Shown here: positions 15,808 through 24,905 of the stretch, in pieces
Layout: each line of letters starts with the position of its first letter
Position numbering within the stretch: position 1 is the first letter of the stretch
Source of the DNA: CAYXVB01 sp964467785
Lineage (GTDB): Bacteria > Bdellovibrionota > UBA1018
Direction of reading: 5' to 3'
Length of the DNA: 46,543 nt
Assembly: GCA_964467785.1 (NCBI GenBank)
Contig: CAYXVB010000004.1
Span: forward strand, 1-46,543
The notes under the pieces: model-generated
Databases searched by the model: none
What the model was told of the DNA's origin: nothing
What the model saw: only the letters and a program-made list of their open reading frames with translations
Program-made: the position numbers and the translations under genes

Positions 15808-17151
15808 TCAATGCCCCGCGTGCGCACCCGATTTAGGCCGCGCGTTCCAGAGCGTGCCCATCAGCAATGCGCCCATGATCGCAAAACCGACCATGCTGGG
15901 CCCCCAAGAGTCCCACCCATATCTTTCAAGCAGCCAGCCCATCCCGATGCCCACAACCGAGCCACCGACATACTGCATACCATCGAAAAGGCCGGCCGCG
16001 GTTGCCGCCGCCTTCTTGCCGCCAAAGTCCATCGATGCCGTGCCCGAAAGCATCGAATGCACGACGCTGATGGCGAACGAGTTGATCACGAAGGCGACCA
16101 GGACCGCTTCGACGCTTGGCGCCATCCAAACGACGACCAAGCAGAGGGTCTGGATGACATACCCCAAGAAGGCCACTGGTGGGCGGCGTCCCTTGAAGAC
16201 GAAGTCGGACACAGTGCCCGCCGCAAAGGCGCCCGCAACACCCGCCAACACCACGCCAAACGCGCCCTTCTGGAACAGTGGCGAGTTAAGCGGCAAATGC
16301 TGCGCTTCCTGCATGTAACGCGGGAACCACTGCTCGAAGCCGTGGCGCACGAGGCCCGTGCAGAACTCCGCCAGCGCGATAGTCAGGGTGACCGGGTTGG
16401 TGAAAATCTTCCTCACGACATACTTGACGCTCACCGCTTCAGTATCGCCGCTCGAGGCGTCTTGGACGTCCAGAGTCGGAAAGCCGCAATCCTCGGGGCC
16501 GTTCTGGACATTGCGGTAAGTCAGATAGGCCATCACCGCGACCATCATCGAAGGTACGAAGAACACCCACTGCCAGGGTAGGAACGTCACCAGCATCGGG
16601 CCGATCGCGAAGATGAAGAAGCGCCCCATCTGGATCATCGAGCCGAAAATCGCGGAGAACACGCCACGCTCACTGATATGGAACCAGCTCGCGTTTACCT
16701 TGATCAGCGAAAGAGCGCTGAAGGACTGGAAATAGGAGTTGAGGCCCCAAATCGTCGCAAAGTAGGCCAATAAGACCGGGCCGGTGCCCAAAAAGCCAAA
16801 ATAGGCGCCCAGGCCGAAAAGGAAGTTGAAGACCACCGTTCCCGTCGCGCCGATGAGCATCGAGCGCCGTCCGCCGATCTTGTCCGAAATCGGTCCGTTG
16901 AAAATCGCGGAGAACCCGTAGATCGCCAGCGCGGTGCTGATGATCGTGCCGATCTGGGTTTTGTCCCAGCCGAACGTATCGGACAGCGACTTGTTGGCGA
17001 ATGAAAGATTGTACCGCCCCATGTACATCGCCGAGTAACAGAAACCGAGGGTCAGCCAGTTCATTGCCCGGCGTCGGCGGAACTCAGGGGTGTAAGTCGA
17101 AACCGGCCCGTTGGCCGTCGCCGTGGAAGTCGTGCTGGTGGTCATGCTCAT
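15808..17151 (-). CDS. MFS permease, organophosphate:phosphate antiporter (GlpT/UhpT) family
   Basis: This is a 447-residue, twelve-helix major facilitator. The family signature of GlpT/UhpT/UhpC-like antiporters is clear in MYMGRYNLSFANKSLSDTFG in helix 1, followed by GPISDKIGGRRSMLIGA between helices 2 and 3. These antiporters swap phosphorylated three- or six-carbon compounds for phosphate across the inner membrane; the substrate is not predictable. A Thr/Ser-rich cytoplasmic N-terminus of about 25 residues precedes helix 1. It starts 19 bp after the RNase D stop and is probably co-transcribed with it. Confidence 0.9.
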   Translation of the reverse strand: MSMTTSTTSTATANGPVSTYTPEFRRRRAMNWLTLGFCYSAMYMGRYNLSFANKSLSDTFGWDKTQIGTIISTALAIYGFSAIFNGPISDKIGGRRSMLIGATGTVVFNFLFGLGAYFGFLGTGPVLLAYFATIWGLNSYFQSFSALSLIKVNASWFHISERGVFSAIFGSMIQMGRFFIFAIGPMLVTFLPWQWVFFVPSMMVAVMAYLTYRNVQNGPEDCGFPTLDVQDASSGDTEAVSVKYVVRKIFTNPVTLTIALAEFCTGLVRHGFEQWFPRYMQEAQHLPLNSPLFQKGAFGVVLAGVAGAFAAGTVSDFVFKGRRPPVAFLGYVIQTLCLVVVWMAPSVEAVLVAFVINSFAISVVHSMLSGTASMDFGGKKAAATAAGLFDGMQYVGGSVVGIGMGWLLERYGWDSWGPSMVGFAIMGALLMGTLWNARPKSGAHAGH

Positions 17152-17170
17152 ACTGCTTTTGCTCCTCTAC

Positions 17171-18412
17171 TTAGTCCTCAACCCTGGTGATCTTGATTTT
17201 AGCGCCGTCCATTGAAAGCGCGAGACGCCCGTGCAGGAAATCGATGATTTCAGGGCCGACTAGGCGGGCGGCTGGTTCGCTCAGCAGTCCTTCCTCGACA
17301 AACTGCTCCGCCGAGTCAAAACGCTTGCGAACGAGCGGCAACAGCTGTCCGGCGGTCAACACATGCCGCGCGGAGATCCTGTGCCGATCCGCGAGAATCC
17401 CGACAAAACACTGAAGCAGATCCACCGCCTGCGACTCTTCGGACGTCGGGATCTCGAAGCGCTCCTTGCGCGGGCCCTTCTCTTGTTCCGGCAGGGGCTC
17501 GGCCTTCAAGGCGGCGAGGATCTTCTCACCGCTCTTTTGGATTTCGCCCTTGTTCAAGCCGCGAAACGCCGAAAGGTGCTCGAGGTCCTTGGGCTTGACG
17601 TGCGCCAGGTCCACCAGCACCGCGTCGTCCGCCACCCAGCGGCGCGGAAGATTCAGCTCGCGCACCCGCTGTTCGCGCCAACGGACCAGCGCGATCAGCG
17701 CGCCAAGCCCCTTGCGGTCAAAACGGCCCGACTTGGCCAGCTTGCGGGCAAGGTCCTCGGCAGCCGGATCGTACAACGACTTGTCTTCCCATTTGGAGGA
17801 AAGCTGCATCGCCCAATCCTTGCGTCCGAGCTTTTCCAGCTGGCCAATCAGCGTGGAGCCCAACTCGACCAGATGATCCACATCGGCGAGCGCGTAATCG
17901 ATCAATTGCCGCGGCAACGGACGCACCGACCAGTTGGTTCGCGCATGTCCCTTGGTTAGCTCGATCCCGAGCGCGCTCTTAAAGAGCTTGCCCAACCCGA
18001 TCCCTTCGCCGTAGCCACAGAGCGAAGCCGCGACGGCCGTATCGAGCGTCGGCTTCGCCACGACTCCGAAGCTGGTGTAAAGACACTCCTGGTCGCCCTG
18101 GGCCGCATGAAGAATCTTGAGAATCGACTCGTCCTCAAAAACCTCCAGCAATGGCCGGATCCCAGCATCAAATCCGCCGGCGGGACCGGCGCGATGCCCT
18201 TTCTTGAAGGCCTGAGCATCGACGATCCAGGCCTTATCCCTCGTCGCGACCTGGATGATCTCGACGATAGGAAAGAAGGTCGATTCGCGGATGAACTCGG
18301 TGTCAAACGCGATGATGTCATGCTTGCGCAACTCGGCGACAAGCTCGGTGATCTCGGACGGTGTGCTGATCAATTTTGGCGCCGAAGCGCCATTTTCTGT
18401 TTCTGCCCGCAT
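17171..18412 (-). CDS. rnd: Ribonuclease D
   Basis: This is a 413-residue 3'-5' exoribonuclease of the DEDD family that matures tRNA and other small RNAs. The exonuclease domain (residues about 15-195) shows motif I FDTEFIRESTFF, motif II LHAAQGDQECLY and motif III YALADVDHL. An HRDC domain follows at about 220-300 (LNLPRRWVADDAVL). The C-terminal 100 residues resemble the second helical domain of RNase D. There is no strong ribosome-binding site at ATG 18412, though AAGAAG is nearby. Its tight linkage with a sugar-phosphate permease is not functionally obvious. Confidence 0.92.
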   Translation of the reverse strand: MRAETENGASAPKLISTPSEITELVAELRKHDIIAFDTEFIRESTFFPIVEIIQVATRDKAWIVDAQAFKKGHRAGPAGGFDAGIRPLLEVFEDESILKILHAAQGDQECLYTSFGVVAKPTLDTAVAASLCGYGEGIGLGKLFKSALGIELTKGHARTNWSVRPLPRQLIDYALADVDHLVELGSTLIGQLEKLGRKDWAMQLSSKWEDKSLYDPAAEDLARKLAKSGRFDRKGLGALIALVRWREQRVRELNLPRRWVADDAVLVDLAHVKPKDLEHLSAFRGLNKGEIQKSGEKILAALKAEPLPEQEKGPRKERFEIPTSEESQAVDLLQCFVGILADRHRISARHVLTAGQLLPLVRKRFDSAEQFVEEGLLSEPAARLVGPEIIDFLHGRLALSMDGAKIKITRVED

Positions 18413-18453
18413 GGGCGTACTTCTTAACCGGACCGGGCTTTTAGCGCCAGTCC

Positions 18454-19050
18454 TTAGCGGCCGTTGCCGTTTCTGTTAAAGCCGCCCTGATTGTTTTTTC
18501 CGCCCTTGCCATACTTCGGGGGAGGGCCCGCATTGCTGGCGTCCATTCCATAGAGGTCGCCATCGATCACAAGGTAGCCAGAATCATGGCCTTGGCCAGA
18601 CGGATTGACATGAACCCAATGGATGATCGCGCCATCCGGACTGGCCGGATAAGGACCGCTCGGAGCGTTCGAAACGATGAAATCACCACAGGCTTCAACC
18701 GTGCTCCCCGCGTTCAGCCGTTCCGGAAGAGCGCCGAAGTCCTGATTGTAAATCACTTCGATCGTATCCTGGGGGCGCTGGCCGATGCGGATCGAAAAGT
18801 GGTCATGACCGCTATGGTCGGCGTAAACGCGAAGCACGCTGCCACGGATATGTCCGCGGGCTTTGAATTGATTCGGGCTGCCGAACTTCCAATTCAAGAC
18901 TTGCTCGTTATTGATCGGAAGAGGTCTGCCACGATCCGGGCAGACAGGAATCACATCGCCCGCAAAACTGGGCGAGGCTTGCGCCGCGGCCAGAACTAAC
19001 GAAAGAACCCAAGCGAACTTCTGGCCAAACTTAACGACACCGGTCTTCAT
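18454..19050 (-). CDS. Small exported protein, DUF3465-like
   Basis: This is a 198-residue protein with a clear signal peptide (WVLSLVLAAAQASPSFAGD). The mature part carries VRGSVLRVYADHSGHDHF-like residues and DGAIIHWVHVNPSGQGHDSG, reminiscent of DUF3465, a family of small periplasmic OB-like proteins of unknown function. It ends in a Gly/Asn/Lys-rich tail (KYGKGGKNNQGGFNRNGNGR). I chose ATG at 19050 because it gives the signal peptide and has a GGGGGA six bases upstream; an in-frame upstream start at 19092 lacks both. Three cysteines remain after cleavage or near it. The family assignment rests on motif memory and is moderate. Confidence 0.65.
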   Translation of the reverse strand: MKTGVVKFGQKFAWVLSLVLAAAQASPSFAGDVIPVCPDRGRPLPINNEQVLNWKFGSPNQFKARGHIRGSVLRVYADHSGHDHFSIRIGQRPQDTIEVIYNQDFGALPERLNAGSTVEACGDFIVSNAPSGPYPASPDGAIIHWVHVNPSGQGHDSGYLVIDGDLYGMDASNAGPPPKYGKGGKNNQGGFNRNGNGR

Positions 19051-19175
19051 GCAAATCCCCCTGCATATTGGTTTGGTGTTGTCAGGACGCAAGGGGATTA
19101 ACTTGTGAACTTTTGTTATGCAAGCGAAGAATAGTCAAATTCAGATCAAGGAAGAATAAATTCGAAACCCACGCC

Positions 19176-19643
19176 TCACGCGACAAAGGAAGCCGGAGTC
19201 TCGTCGCTCAAGCAAAACACTTTGACCCGGACATGCGTTGCGGGACCCGCCAGCAAAAAGTCCGTTTTTTCGGGATCTTGAATGTAAATCTGAAGCGCGT
19301 AATTGGAAATCACTTCCACCGCTTCCTTTTCCGCCTTCTGATACTGCTCGATTCGGATTTTAGATTTCAACCACTGAAGCCCGTGTTCGCGGATCTCCGG
19401 TTTGATCACGGGTTGCGAAAGAAGTTCTTCGACGTAATCGCCGAACTCACCTTCCTCGAGCGCGATACGCTCGCGATAACTCTCAAGAATCGCGAGAGGA
19501 TTCTCAACTCGCGAGAGAAGGGCTCGCTCAAACACTTCGATTTCCCGATCGTCGGAAAGGACCCCTAAAAGTTGCGGATCCTTCAGATGACCGGGGGTGG
19601 AGGGGTCGTGGCGCACGACCAGCGCTATGGTGGCTTGCTTCAT
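19176..19643 (-). CDS. Hypothetical protein, 155 residues, acidic and helical
   Basis: I do not recognise this protein. It is soluble, with no signal peptide or membrane segment. The middle (residues about 35-125) is rich in Glu, Lys and Arg with helix-forming heptads, and the C-terminus THVRVKVFCLSDETPASFVA is more strand-like. Translation is well supported by AGGAG six bases before ATG at 19643. It is flanked by an exported protein and the divergent prfC. It could be a small regulatory or structural protein. Confidence 0.7.
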   Translation of the reverse strand: MKQATIALVVRHDPSTPGHLKDPQLLGVLSDDREIEVFERALLSRVENPLAILESYRERIALEEGEFGDYVEELLSQPVIKPEIREHGLQWLKSKIRIEQYQKAEKEAVEVISNYALQIYIQDPEKTDFLLAGPATHVRVKVFCLSDETPASFVA

Positions 19644-19812
19644 ACTGCTCTCCTAGTTGGATTGCCTCCCCATTCCACATTTCCTCTGAATATCTGATCG
19701 GTTTAGTCTTACTCTTGAGTGAGGCCATTAACATTCTGCGGCAAATCTGACACAGTCCAAAAAAACGGAGTGGAAACCGAGAGTTCTTTCGGGCAAATTG
19801 CGGGTCTTTATT

Positions 19813-21498
19813 ATGTCCAATGAGAATGTGAACCCGCTGCAAGCCCAACTCCAGAAGGAGACCCAGCGTCGCCGGACCTTCGCGATCATTTCGCATCCCG
19901 ACGCAGGTAAGACGACCCTCACCGAAAAGCTCCTGCTTTACGGCGGAGCCATCCATCTGGCGGGCGCGGTGCGCGCTAAAGCCAATCAGCGTCACACCAC
20001 TTCGGACTGGATGGAGATCGAAAAACAACGCGGCATCTCCATCAGCTCCTCGGTACTTCAGTTCGAGTACCAGGGCACGCAGATTAACCTGCTCGATACC
20101 CCGGGCCACAAGGACTTCTCCGAAGACACCTACCGCACGCTCACCGCGGCCGACGCGGCCGTGATGCTGATTGACGCCGCCAAAGGCGTCGAGCCCCAGA
20201 CTCGAAAGCTGTTCGAGGTCTGCCGCATGCGCGGCATCCCGATCTTCACCTTCATGAACAAGCTCGACCGCCCGAGCCGTGACCCGCTCGATCTGCTCGA
20301 CGAGCTCGAGAAAGTGCTCGGCATCCGCTCCTGCCCGGTCACCTGGCCGATCGGCACGGGCGACCGTTTCCGCGGCGTATACGACCGCCGAGCCTCCGAT
20401 ATCCTGCTTTTCCAGACCGAAGGCGAAGCCAATGTCAAAGGCCGCCTCGAACCCAAGAAGGTTTCCGGCATCGACGATCCCGAGTTCCTCAAGCTGGTTG
20501 CGGGCCCGCGCGAGGACCTAGAAGAAGCGCGCGTGATTTACGACCAGTTCAGAGCCGAACTCGAGCTCGTCGAGGTCGCCGGCGACGAATGGGACCACGA
20601 GCGCGTGCTCGCGGGCCAGCTCACGCCCGTGTTCTTCGGTTCCGCGATGAACAACTTCGGCGTGCAGCGCTTCCTCGAACGCTTCATCGACATGGCACCG
20701 GCTCCCGGCCCCCGCAAGGCGATCAGCTGGCAGGGCAAGCAGCATTCCGACTCCATGATCGAGCCCACCGACGAGCGTTTTTCGGGCTTCATCTTCAAGA
20801 TCCAGGCGAACATGGATCCCTCGCATCGCGACCGCGTCGCTTTCATGCGGGTTTGCTCCGGTCATTTCGAACGAAACATGGAAGCGCGCCATGCGCGTCT
20901 CAACGAAATCACCAAGCTCTCCAAACCGCTCCAGTTTTTCGCGCAGGAGCGCGTGATGATCGACGAAGCCTGGCCCGGCGACATCGTGGGCATGCTCGAC
21001 ACCTCAGGCGAGCTTCGCATCGGGGACACGCTCTGCACGGGCGGCCGTTTTGAGTACGAAGGTGTCCCTCGTTTCTCGCCGGAGCATTTCGCGATGGTGC
21101 AGATCAAGGATCCACTCAAGCGCAAACAGCTCAAAAAAGGCCTCGACCAGCTCTCCGAAGAAGGCGTCGTGCAGGTCTACTCCCAGCGCGGCCTCGGCGA
21201 CAAAGATCCGATTCTGGGCGCAGTCGGCGCGCTCCAGTTCGAAGTGCTTCAGGCCCGTCTCAAGAGCGAATACGCCGTCGATGTCAAAATTGAGCGCATG
21301 CCCTTTATCCATGCGCGTTGGGTCGTCGGGCCTTCACTCGATCCGGACTATTTCGAGCGCCGCGAGGATTCGCGCTGCCTGGTGGACCGAGATGGAAACC
21401 CCGTCCTGCTGTTCAAATCAGACTGGGGCCTCCGTTACGCGATGGAGAACAACAAGGACCTGCAGTTCCTGACGACAGCGCCGCTGGCGCGAGGTTGA
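19813..21498 (+). CDS. prfC: Peptide chain release factor 3
   Basis: RF3 is a translational GTPase that recycles RF1 and RF2 from the ribosome after termination. The G domain has P-loop SHPDAGKTTLTEKLL, the switch region with TTSDWMEIEKQRGISISSSV, G3 DTPGHKDFSEDT and G4 NKLDR. The remaining 300 residues match RF3 domains II and III (FIFKIQANMDPSHRDRVAF, RGLGDKDPILGAVGALQFEV). I prefer ATG at 19813 (MSNENVNPLQ) over an in-frame TTG fifteen bases upstream; neither has a strong ribosome-binding site. The stop lies six bases before the run of Ns, so the gene is complete. Confidence 0.95.
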   Translation: MSNENVNPLQAQLQKETQRRRTFAIISHPDAGKTTLTEKLLLYGGAIHLAGAVRAKANQRHTTSDWMEIEKQRGISISSSVLQFEYQGTQINLLDTPGHKDFSEDTYRTLTAADAAVMLIDAAKGVEPQTRKLFEVCRMRGIPIFTFMNKLDRPSRDPLDLLDELEKVLGIRSCPVTWPIGTGDRFRGVYDRRASDILLFQTEGEANVKGRLEPKKVSGIDDPEFLKLVAGPREDLEEARVIYDQFRAELELVEVAGDEWDHERVLAGQLTPVFFGSAMNNFGVQRFLERFIDMAPAPGPRKAISWQGKQHSDSMIEPTDERFSGFIFKIQANMDPSHRDRVAFMRVCSGHFERNMEARHARLNEITKLSKPLQFFAQERVMIDEAWPGDIVGMLDTSGELRIGDTLCTGGRFEYEGVPRFSPEHFAMVQIKDPLKRKQLKKGLDQLSEEGVVQVYSQRGLGDKDPILGAVGALQFEVLQARLKSEYAVDVKIERMPFIHARWVVGPSLDPDYFERREDSRCLVDRDGNPVLLFKSDWGLRYAMENNKDLQFLTTAPLARG

Positions 21499-21504
21499 TC
21501 ACGG

Positions 21505-21604
21505 NNNNNNNNNNNNNNNNNNNNNNNNNNNNNNNNNNNNNNNNNNNNNNNNNNNNNNNNNNNNNNNNNNNNNNNNNNNNNNNNNNNNNNNNNNNNNNNN
21601 NNNN
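21505..21604. other. Assembly gap of 100 Ns
   Basis: Exactly 100 ambiguous bases join two contigs. The length is a placeholder, so true distance and even adjacency of prfC and the ankyrin gene are uncertain. The 3' end of the ankyrin gene and any small gene or terminator between are lost here. Confidence 0.98.
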
Positions 21605-22272
21605 ATCTCCTTATAGAAATCCTTCTTGTCCGGATACTGCTGCATTCCCTTGCGCGCGATCGCCGCGGCCGAATCGCCGCTTTTAGAGGTCGCGAGACGA
21701 TCAGCGCCCTTGGCCAGCAGTGCCTTGACCACTTCAACATTGCCGCGCTGAGCCGCCAACATGAGCGCGGTGTTGCCCTGGTGGTCCGCAACTTTCGTGG
21801 ACGCCCCCAGATCGAGCAGTTTACCAGTGATCTTCGGAAGTCCGCTCCACGAAGCCCACATCAACGCCGTCCACCCGTCTCTATCTTCGGCATCGAGCTG
21901 AGCACCACTTTTGGCAAGCGCTTCCACAATAGGCAGGCGCTTTTCGTCGCTCTCAGCCGTCACCTTTGGATCGTTGAAATTGGCATAACCGGCCCACATC
22001 AGGCCCGTGCGACCTAGTCCATCCGCGCGGTTGGCGCGAGCCGTCTGAAACGCCTCCAGAGTAGGATACTCGGCCTTGACCTGCTCATGCTCCCCCGCAC
22101 CGAGCAGGGTTTGCACTTTTTTAAGGCTCTCTTGCGAGACCGCGGTAATGATCGGATCGATATCCGCGGACTTCTTGAAGACTTTGAAGGCCTGATTGCA
22201 AACCGTCACAAAGGCCGTGGCAACCGTGATGAGAATGAGTCCGTCTTGGATGATCGCGGAATATTTTTTCAT
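21605..22272 (-). CDS. Membrane-anchored ankyrin-repeat protein, C-terminus lost in gap
   Basis: About 222 residues are visible. An N-terminal hydrophobic anchor (DGLILITVATAFVTVCNQAF) is followed by a helical region and then ankyrin repeats from about residue 95: GRTGLMWAGYANF, DGWTALMWASWSGLPKITGK, QGNTALMLAAQRGNVEVVKA and KSGDSAAAIARKG. Ankyrin repeats bind partner proteins; single-span anchored forms presumably face the periplasm or cytoplasmic membrane surface. ATG at 22272 lies 27 bp after the stop of the POT-like permease, so the two are probably one transcript. The last visible residues look close to the natural end, but the stop codon is hidden by the Ns. Confidence 0.8.
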
Positions 22273-22299
22273 GGCAACATCTCTCACAAGGAAAAAGGG

Positions 22300-23745
22300 T
22301 TAGGCTTCCGAACCGGCCGTACCGGCATTCGCGGCCTGAGCATGAGCGGCTTCTTCAGCCTCTTTCGCGTCATGCGAGGCGGTCAAGGTTTTCCGCATCG
22401 CCACAACCGCGATCGGACTCAAGGCCGCCAAAAGGAAATAGACCATCCACATGTACTCAGGCGACTCACTGTAGCCAATGTTGCCAGTGTCGATCTTGGC
22501 GCGGATGCCATCATAAGAATAGGTCGAGATCAGGAGCCCCGAGATAAAGCCGTTGATCGGCTTGGCGATAAACATCGGAAGCGCCGAAAGACTCATGTAA
22601 GAAGCGACCTTGTCCTTGGGCGCTACGACAGCGATGTACTCGGTGAAGCGCGGGGAGAACAGAAGCTCCCCGCACGCGAAGACCACGATCTGAGCCACGA
22701 TCACAAAAAGGTAGGCCTGGGTCAGATTGTGGATTCCCGGAATCGCGAAATACCATTGGATCGGTACCGCCATGAACAACAGCGACAGCGCCGAGATCGT
22801 CATGCCGACCACGATCAGATTGAAGGTCTTGTATCGGTTGATCACGGGAATCAACAGGATCAGGCCCACGATGATAATCGCGGGGTTGATCGAGTTGGCC
22901 ACGCCGAGACCGAAGTCCGAGAACAGCACTCGCGTGTAGTACTTAGGCATGACCAGAAATTGGTGTGTGAACACGAGCCGGACGCCGATCGTCAGCATGA
23001 GGAACAGCACAAGCGTGCGGAAAGGCTTTTCTTTCCAGACCGAGGTGAAGACCTTGAGCGGGCGCACCTTGAGGGCTTCCTCGGGATCGTGATTGCGCTC
23101 CTCCGGATCGGAATAGTTGTGCTCGTCGATCAGCCAGGTGCAGACGAACGAAATGCAGTACATCGCAAAGCCGAACGTCATGATCGCCAAGTTGCCGTCG
23201 AGCTCGCCCAGCCAGGTACGGAACCCGTCCGTCGCGAGGCCGCCGAAGATCGCGCCCACGTTCATGATCAGGTAGTAGACGTTGAACCCGGTGGAACGAT
23301 TCTCCTTGGTGGTGAACCTCCGCATCGCCGTGTTGTGGATCGGACCCATAAAGGCTGTTCCGAGCGAGGTCGCCAGTAAGAGCGCCATGACCGCGTAGCG
23401 TACCGATTCGCCACCGAGGAACTTCGGCGCCGCTCCCATGCCCAGACGCGCGCAGATCAAAAGCACCAGACCGATAAAATAGGATTTCTTGATGCCGATG
23501 ACGTCGCAGACCGCGCCCACGCCAAAGACAAAAGCCGTGATGTACAAGGTGTAGATCCCGACCCAGGCCCCCGAGTCCGCGTCACTGAAACCCACGTTCG
23601 AGGTGAGGTAGAGCGTGATGACGTTGACCATCGAGAAGTAAGCCAAGCCGTCAAAAAAGGTGATGGCATTGATCAGCCAAAACTCCCGACTCGCGGTCTT
23701 GAGGACTTTGAACTCGGCAAAATATTTCCTAAGGGCGGTCCACAT
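22300..23745 (-). CDS. MFS permease resembling the POT/PTR peptide-transporter family
   Basis: This is a 481-residue twelve-to-fourteen-helix permease. The overall pattern, including SLGTAFMGPIHNTAMRRFT and FNVYYLIMNVGAIFGGL, resembles proton-dependent oligopeptide transporters and their relatives. The ExxER proton-coupling motif expected in helix 1 is absent: the equivalent stretch reads NAITFFDGLAYFS. Transport by the usual peptide mechanism is therefore doubtful. A charged, Ala-rich cytoplasmic tail ends the protein. It precedes the ankyrin-repeat gene by 27 bp. Substrate unknown. Confidence 0.82.
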   Translation of the reverse strand: MWTALRKYFAEFKVLKTASREFWLINAITFFDGLAYFSMVNVITLYLTSNVGFSDADSGAWVGIYTLYITAFVFGVGAVCDVIGIKKSYFIGLVLLICARLGMGAAPKFLGGESVRYAVMALLLATSLGTAFMGPIHNTAMRRFTTKENRSTGFNVYYLIMNVGAIFGGLATDGFRTWLGELDGNLAIMTFGFAMYCISFVCTWLIDEHNYSDPEERNHDPEEALKVRPLKVFTSVWKEKPFRTLVLFLMLTIGVRLVFTHQFLVMPKYYTRVLFSDFGLGVANSINPAIIIVGLILLIPVINRYKTFNLIVVGMTISALSLLFMAVPIQWYFAIPGIHNLTQAYLFVIVAQIVVFACGELLFSPRFTEYIAVVAPKDKVASYMSLSALPMFIAKPINGFISGLLISTYSYDGIRAKIDTGNIGYSESPEYMWMVYFLLAALSPIAVVAMRKTLTASHDAKEAEEAAHAQAANAGTAGSEA

Positions 23746-23798
23746 AGGTCGCCTTCTTAACGCAAGGTTCTCTAAAAAGGGAGCGTTTAGTCACGCAG

Positions 23799-23821
23799 CG
23801 TTTCGCCGCATCGGCGAAGCG
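23799..23821 (-). terminator. Hairpin, possible terminator of the S66 peptidase operon
   Basis: A 10-bp stem (arms 23799-23808 and 23812-23821, including TTCGCCG/CGGCGAA and one G-T pair) with a 3-base loop lies 24 bp after the peptidase stop at 23845. On the minus strand a run of five Ts comes only about 17 bases later, so it may be a weak terminator or an attenuator ahead of the permease gene. Confidence 0.4.
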
Positions 23822-23844
23822 GCGCATTATGGGACTTCAGCAGC

Positions 23845-24897
23845 CTACGGCGACTCCCGCGCTTCCACCATCGGCTCAAGGACCTCCACGCTCACGCATT
23901 CGCCCATTCGAGCCGTCAGCCGGATCGGCGTCAGCTGCGCCAGAGTCAGCATGGGCAAAGTATGACTACAGTCAAATTCACTGACGATGGGATAGGGTCG
24001 GCCGATCCCTACGACTTCCAAAATCAAGTCATCGTATCCGAAGGGTGCCGACTGAAGATTCAGTACCTCGGGCTTGCCAACGATCAAACCTGAGATCCGC
24101 TCAAAAACACCCATGAGCTGAAGCTGCCTCAAGCAACGCTCGTCGTTGGCGAGCGAAACGCTCATTTGCTCGATCAGCAGGACTCTGCCGGTCAGATCGG
24201 GAAAATAAGAGGTACCCGCCGCCGAGCAGAGCAGGTTCAAATTCGCCACGAGAACGTCGGCAGTCGCCTCACCTTCATTCAGCACTTTCCAGCCCGCGTT
24301 CGGCTTCCATTCACGCGGGATGTTTTTCCAGTCTCCGTTATCCCAGCGTCGCGCATGATGGCTCCAACGCGAAGGGGGGTTGAGCTTGCGGGATCCCGAC
24401 AGATGGTCGCGGGTCGCAGCCAGGAACGACTCGACGCTCTCTGGAACCCCATCCGGCCACTCCCCGAACCAGGTCATCACGGACGGGCCGTAAAACGTAC
24501 GCAGGCCCGAATAAGCCAGGATCGCCAGATGAAGCGACGTCACGTCACTATAGCCGCAGATCACTTTAGGATGACGGCGAATCTCTTCGAAGTCGAGAAA
24601 TGGGATCATGCTGCTCGAGTTGTTGCCCCCGATCGTCGATATCATTCCTCGGATTTCGGGATCTCGAACCAGGGCCATGAACTCGGCCGCCCGCTCCTGG
24701 GGCGTTCCCGAGCGATAACCTTGCGACGCCCGACGCGCGGTCAGCTCACCTAGCTTGACTCGAAACCCCATACGCTCGAGATTGGCCACGCCATTTTGAA
24801 AGAGCCCTTCGTTGTCCTGATAGGAAGGACTCGAGGGCGTGAACACGCCAATGCAATCGCCGACCTTCAAGGCCGGAGGACAAACGAAGGAACGCAT
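23845..24897 (-). CDS. Serine peptidase family S66 (LD-carboxypeptidase / MccF-like)
   Basis: This 350-residue S66 peptidase is closer in layout to MccF than to LdcA. The N-terminus VGDCIGVFTPSSPS is typical. The nucleophile region reads STIGGNNSSSMIPFLDFEEI, and the rest of the Ser-Glu-His triad is probably the Glu in LLIEQMS and the His in DCSHTLPML. The long Trp-rich loop (RRWDNGDWKNIPREW) resembles the MccF substrate loop. LdcA trims muropeptide tails in the cytoplasm, whereas MccF detoxifies microcin C-type acyl-sulfamoyl nucleotides; either is possible here. It is the last gene of an operon behind the nitrobindin-like protein, 8 bp away. Confidence 0.88.
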   Translation of the reverse strand: MRSFVCPPALKVGDCIGVFTPSSPSYQDNEGLFQNGVANLERMGFRVKLGELTARRASQGYRSGTPQERAAEFMALVRDPEIRGMISTIGGNNSSSMIPFLDFEEIRRHPKVICGYSDVTSLHLAILAYSGLRTFYGPSVMTWFGEWPDGVPESVESFLAATRDHLSGSRKLNPPSRWSHHARRWDNGDWKNIPREWKPNAGWKVLNEGEATADVLVANLNLLCSAAGTSYFPDLTGRVLLIEQMSVSLANDERCLRQLQLMGVFERISGLIVGKPEVLNLQSAPFGYDDLILEVVGIGRPYPIVSEFDCSHTLPMLTLAQLTPIRLTARMGECVSVEVLEPMVEARESP

Positions 24898-24905
24898 GGG
24901 CTTAA

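Noticed and set aside
15729..15827. N-terminal extension of the Ser/Thr-rich outer-membrane protein
   Set aside because: It would bury the signal peptide and overlap the permease stop, while AAGGAG precedes ATG at 15728.
19798..19812. TTG start extending prfC by five codons
   Set aside because: The ATG at 19813 gives the family-typical N-terminus and TTG has no supporting ribosome-binding site.
22087..23379. Open frame of 430 codons on the plus strand, opposite the POT-like permease
   Set aside because: Arg/His/Asp-rich translation with no motif; it is the antisense shadow of a clear membrane protein and runs into the ankyrin gene.
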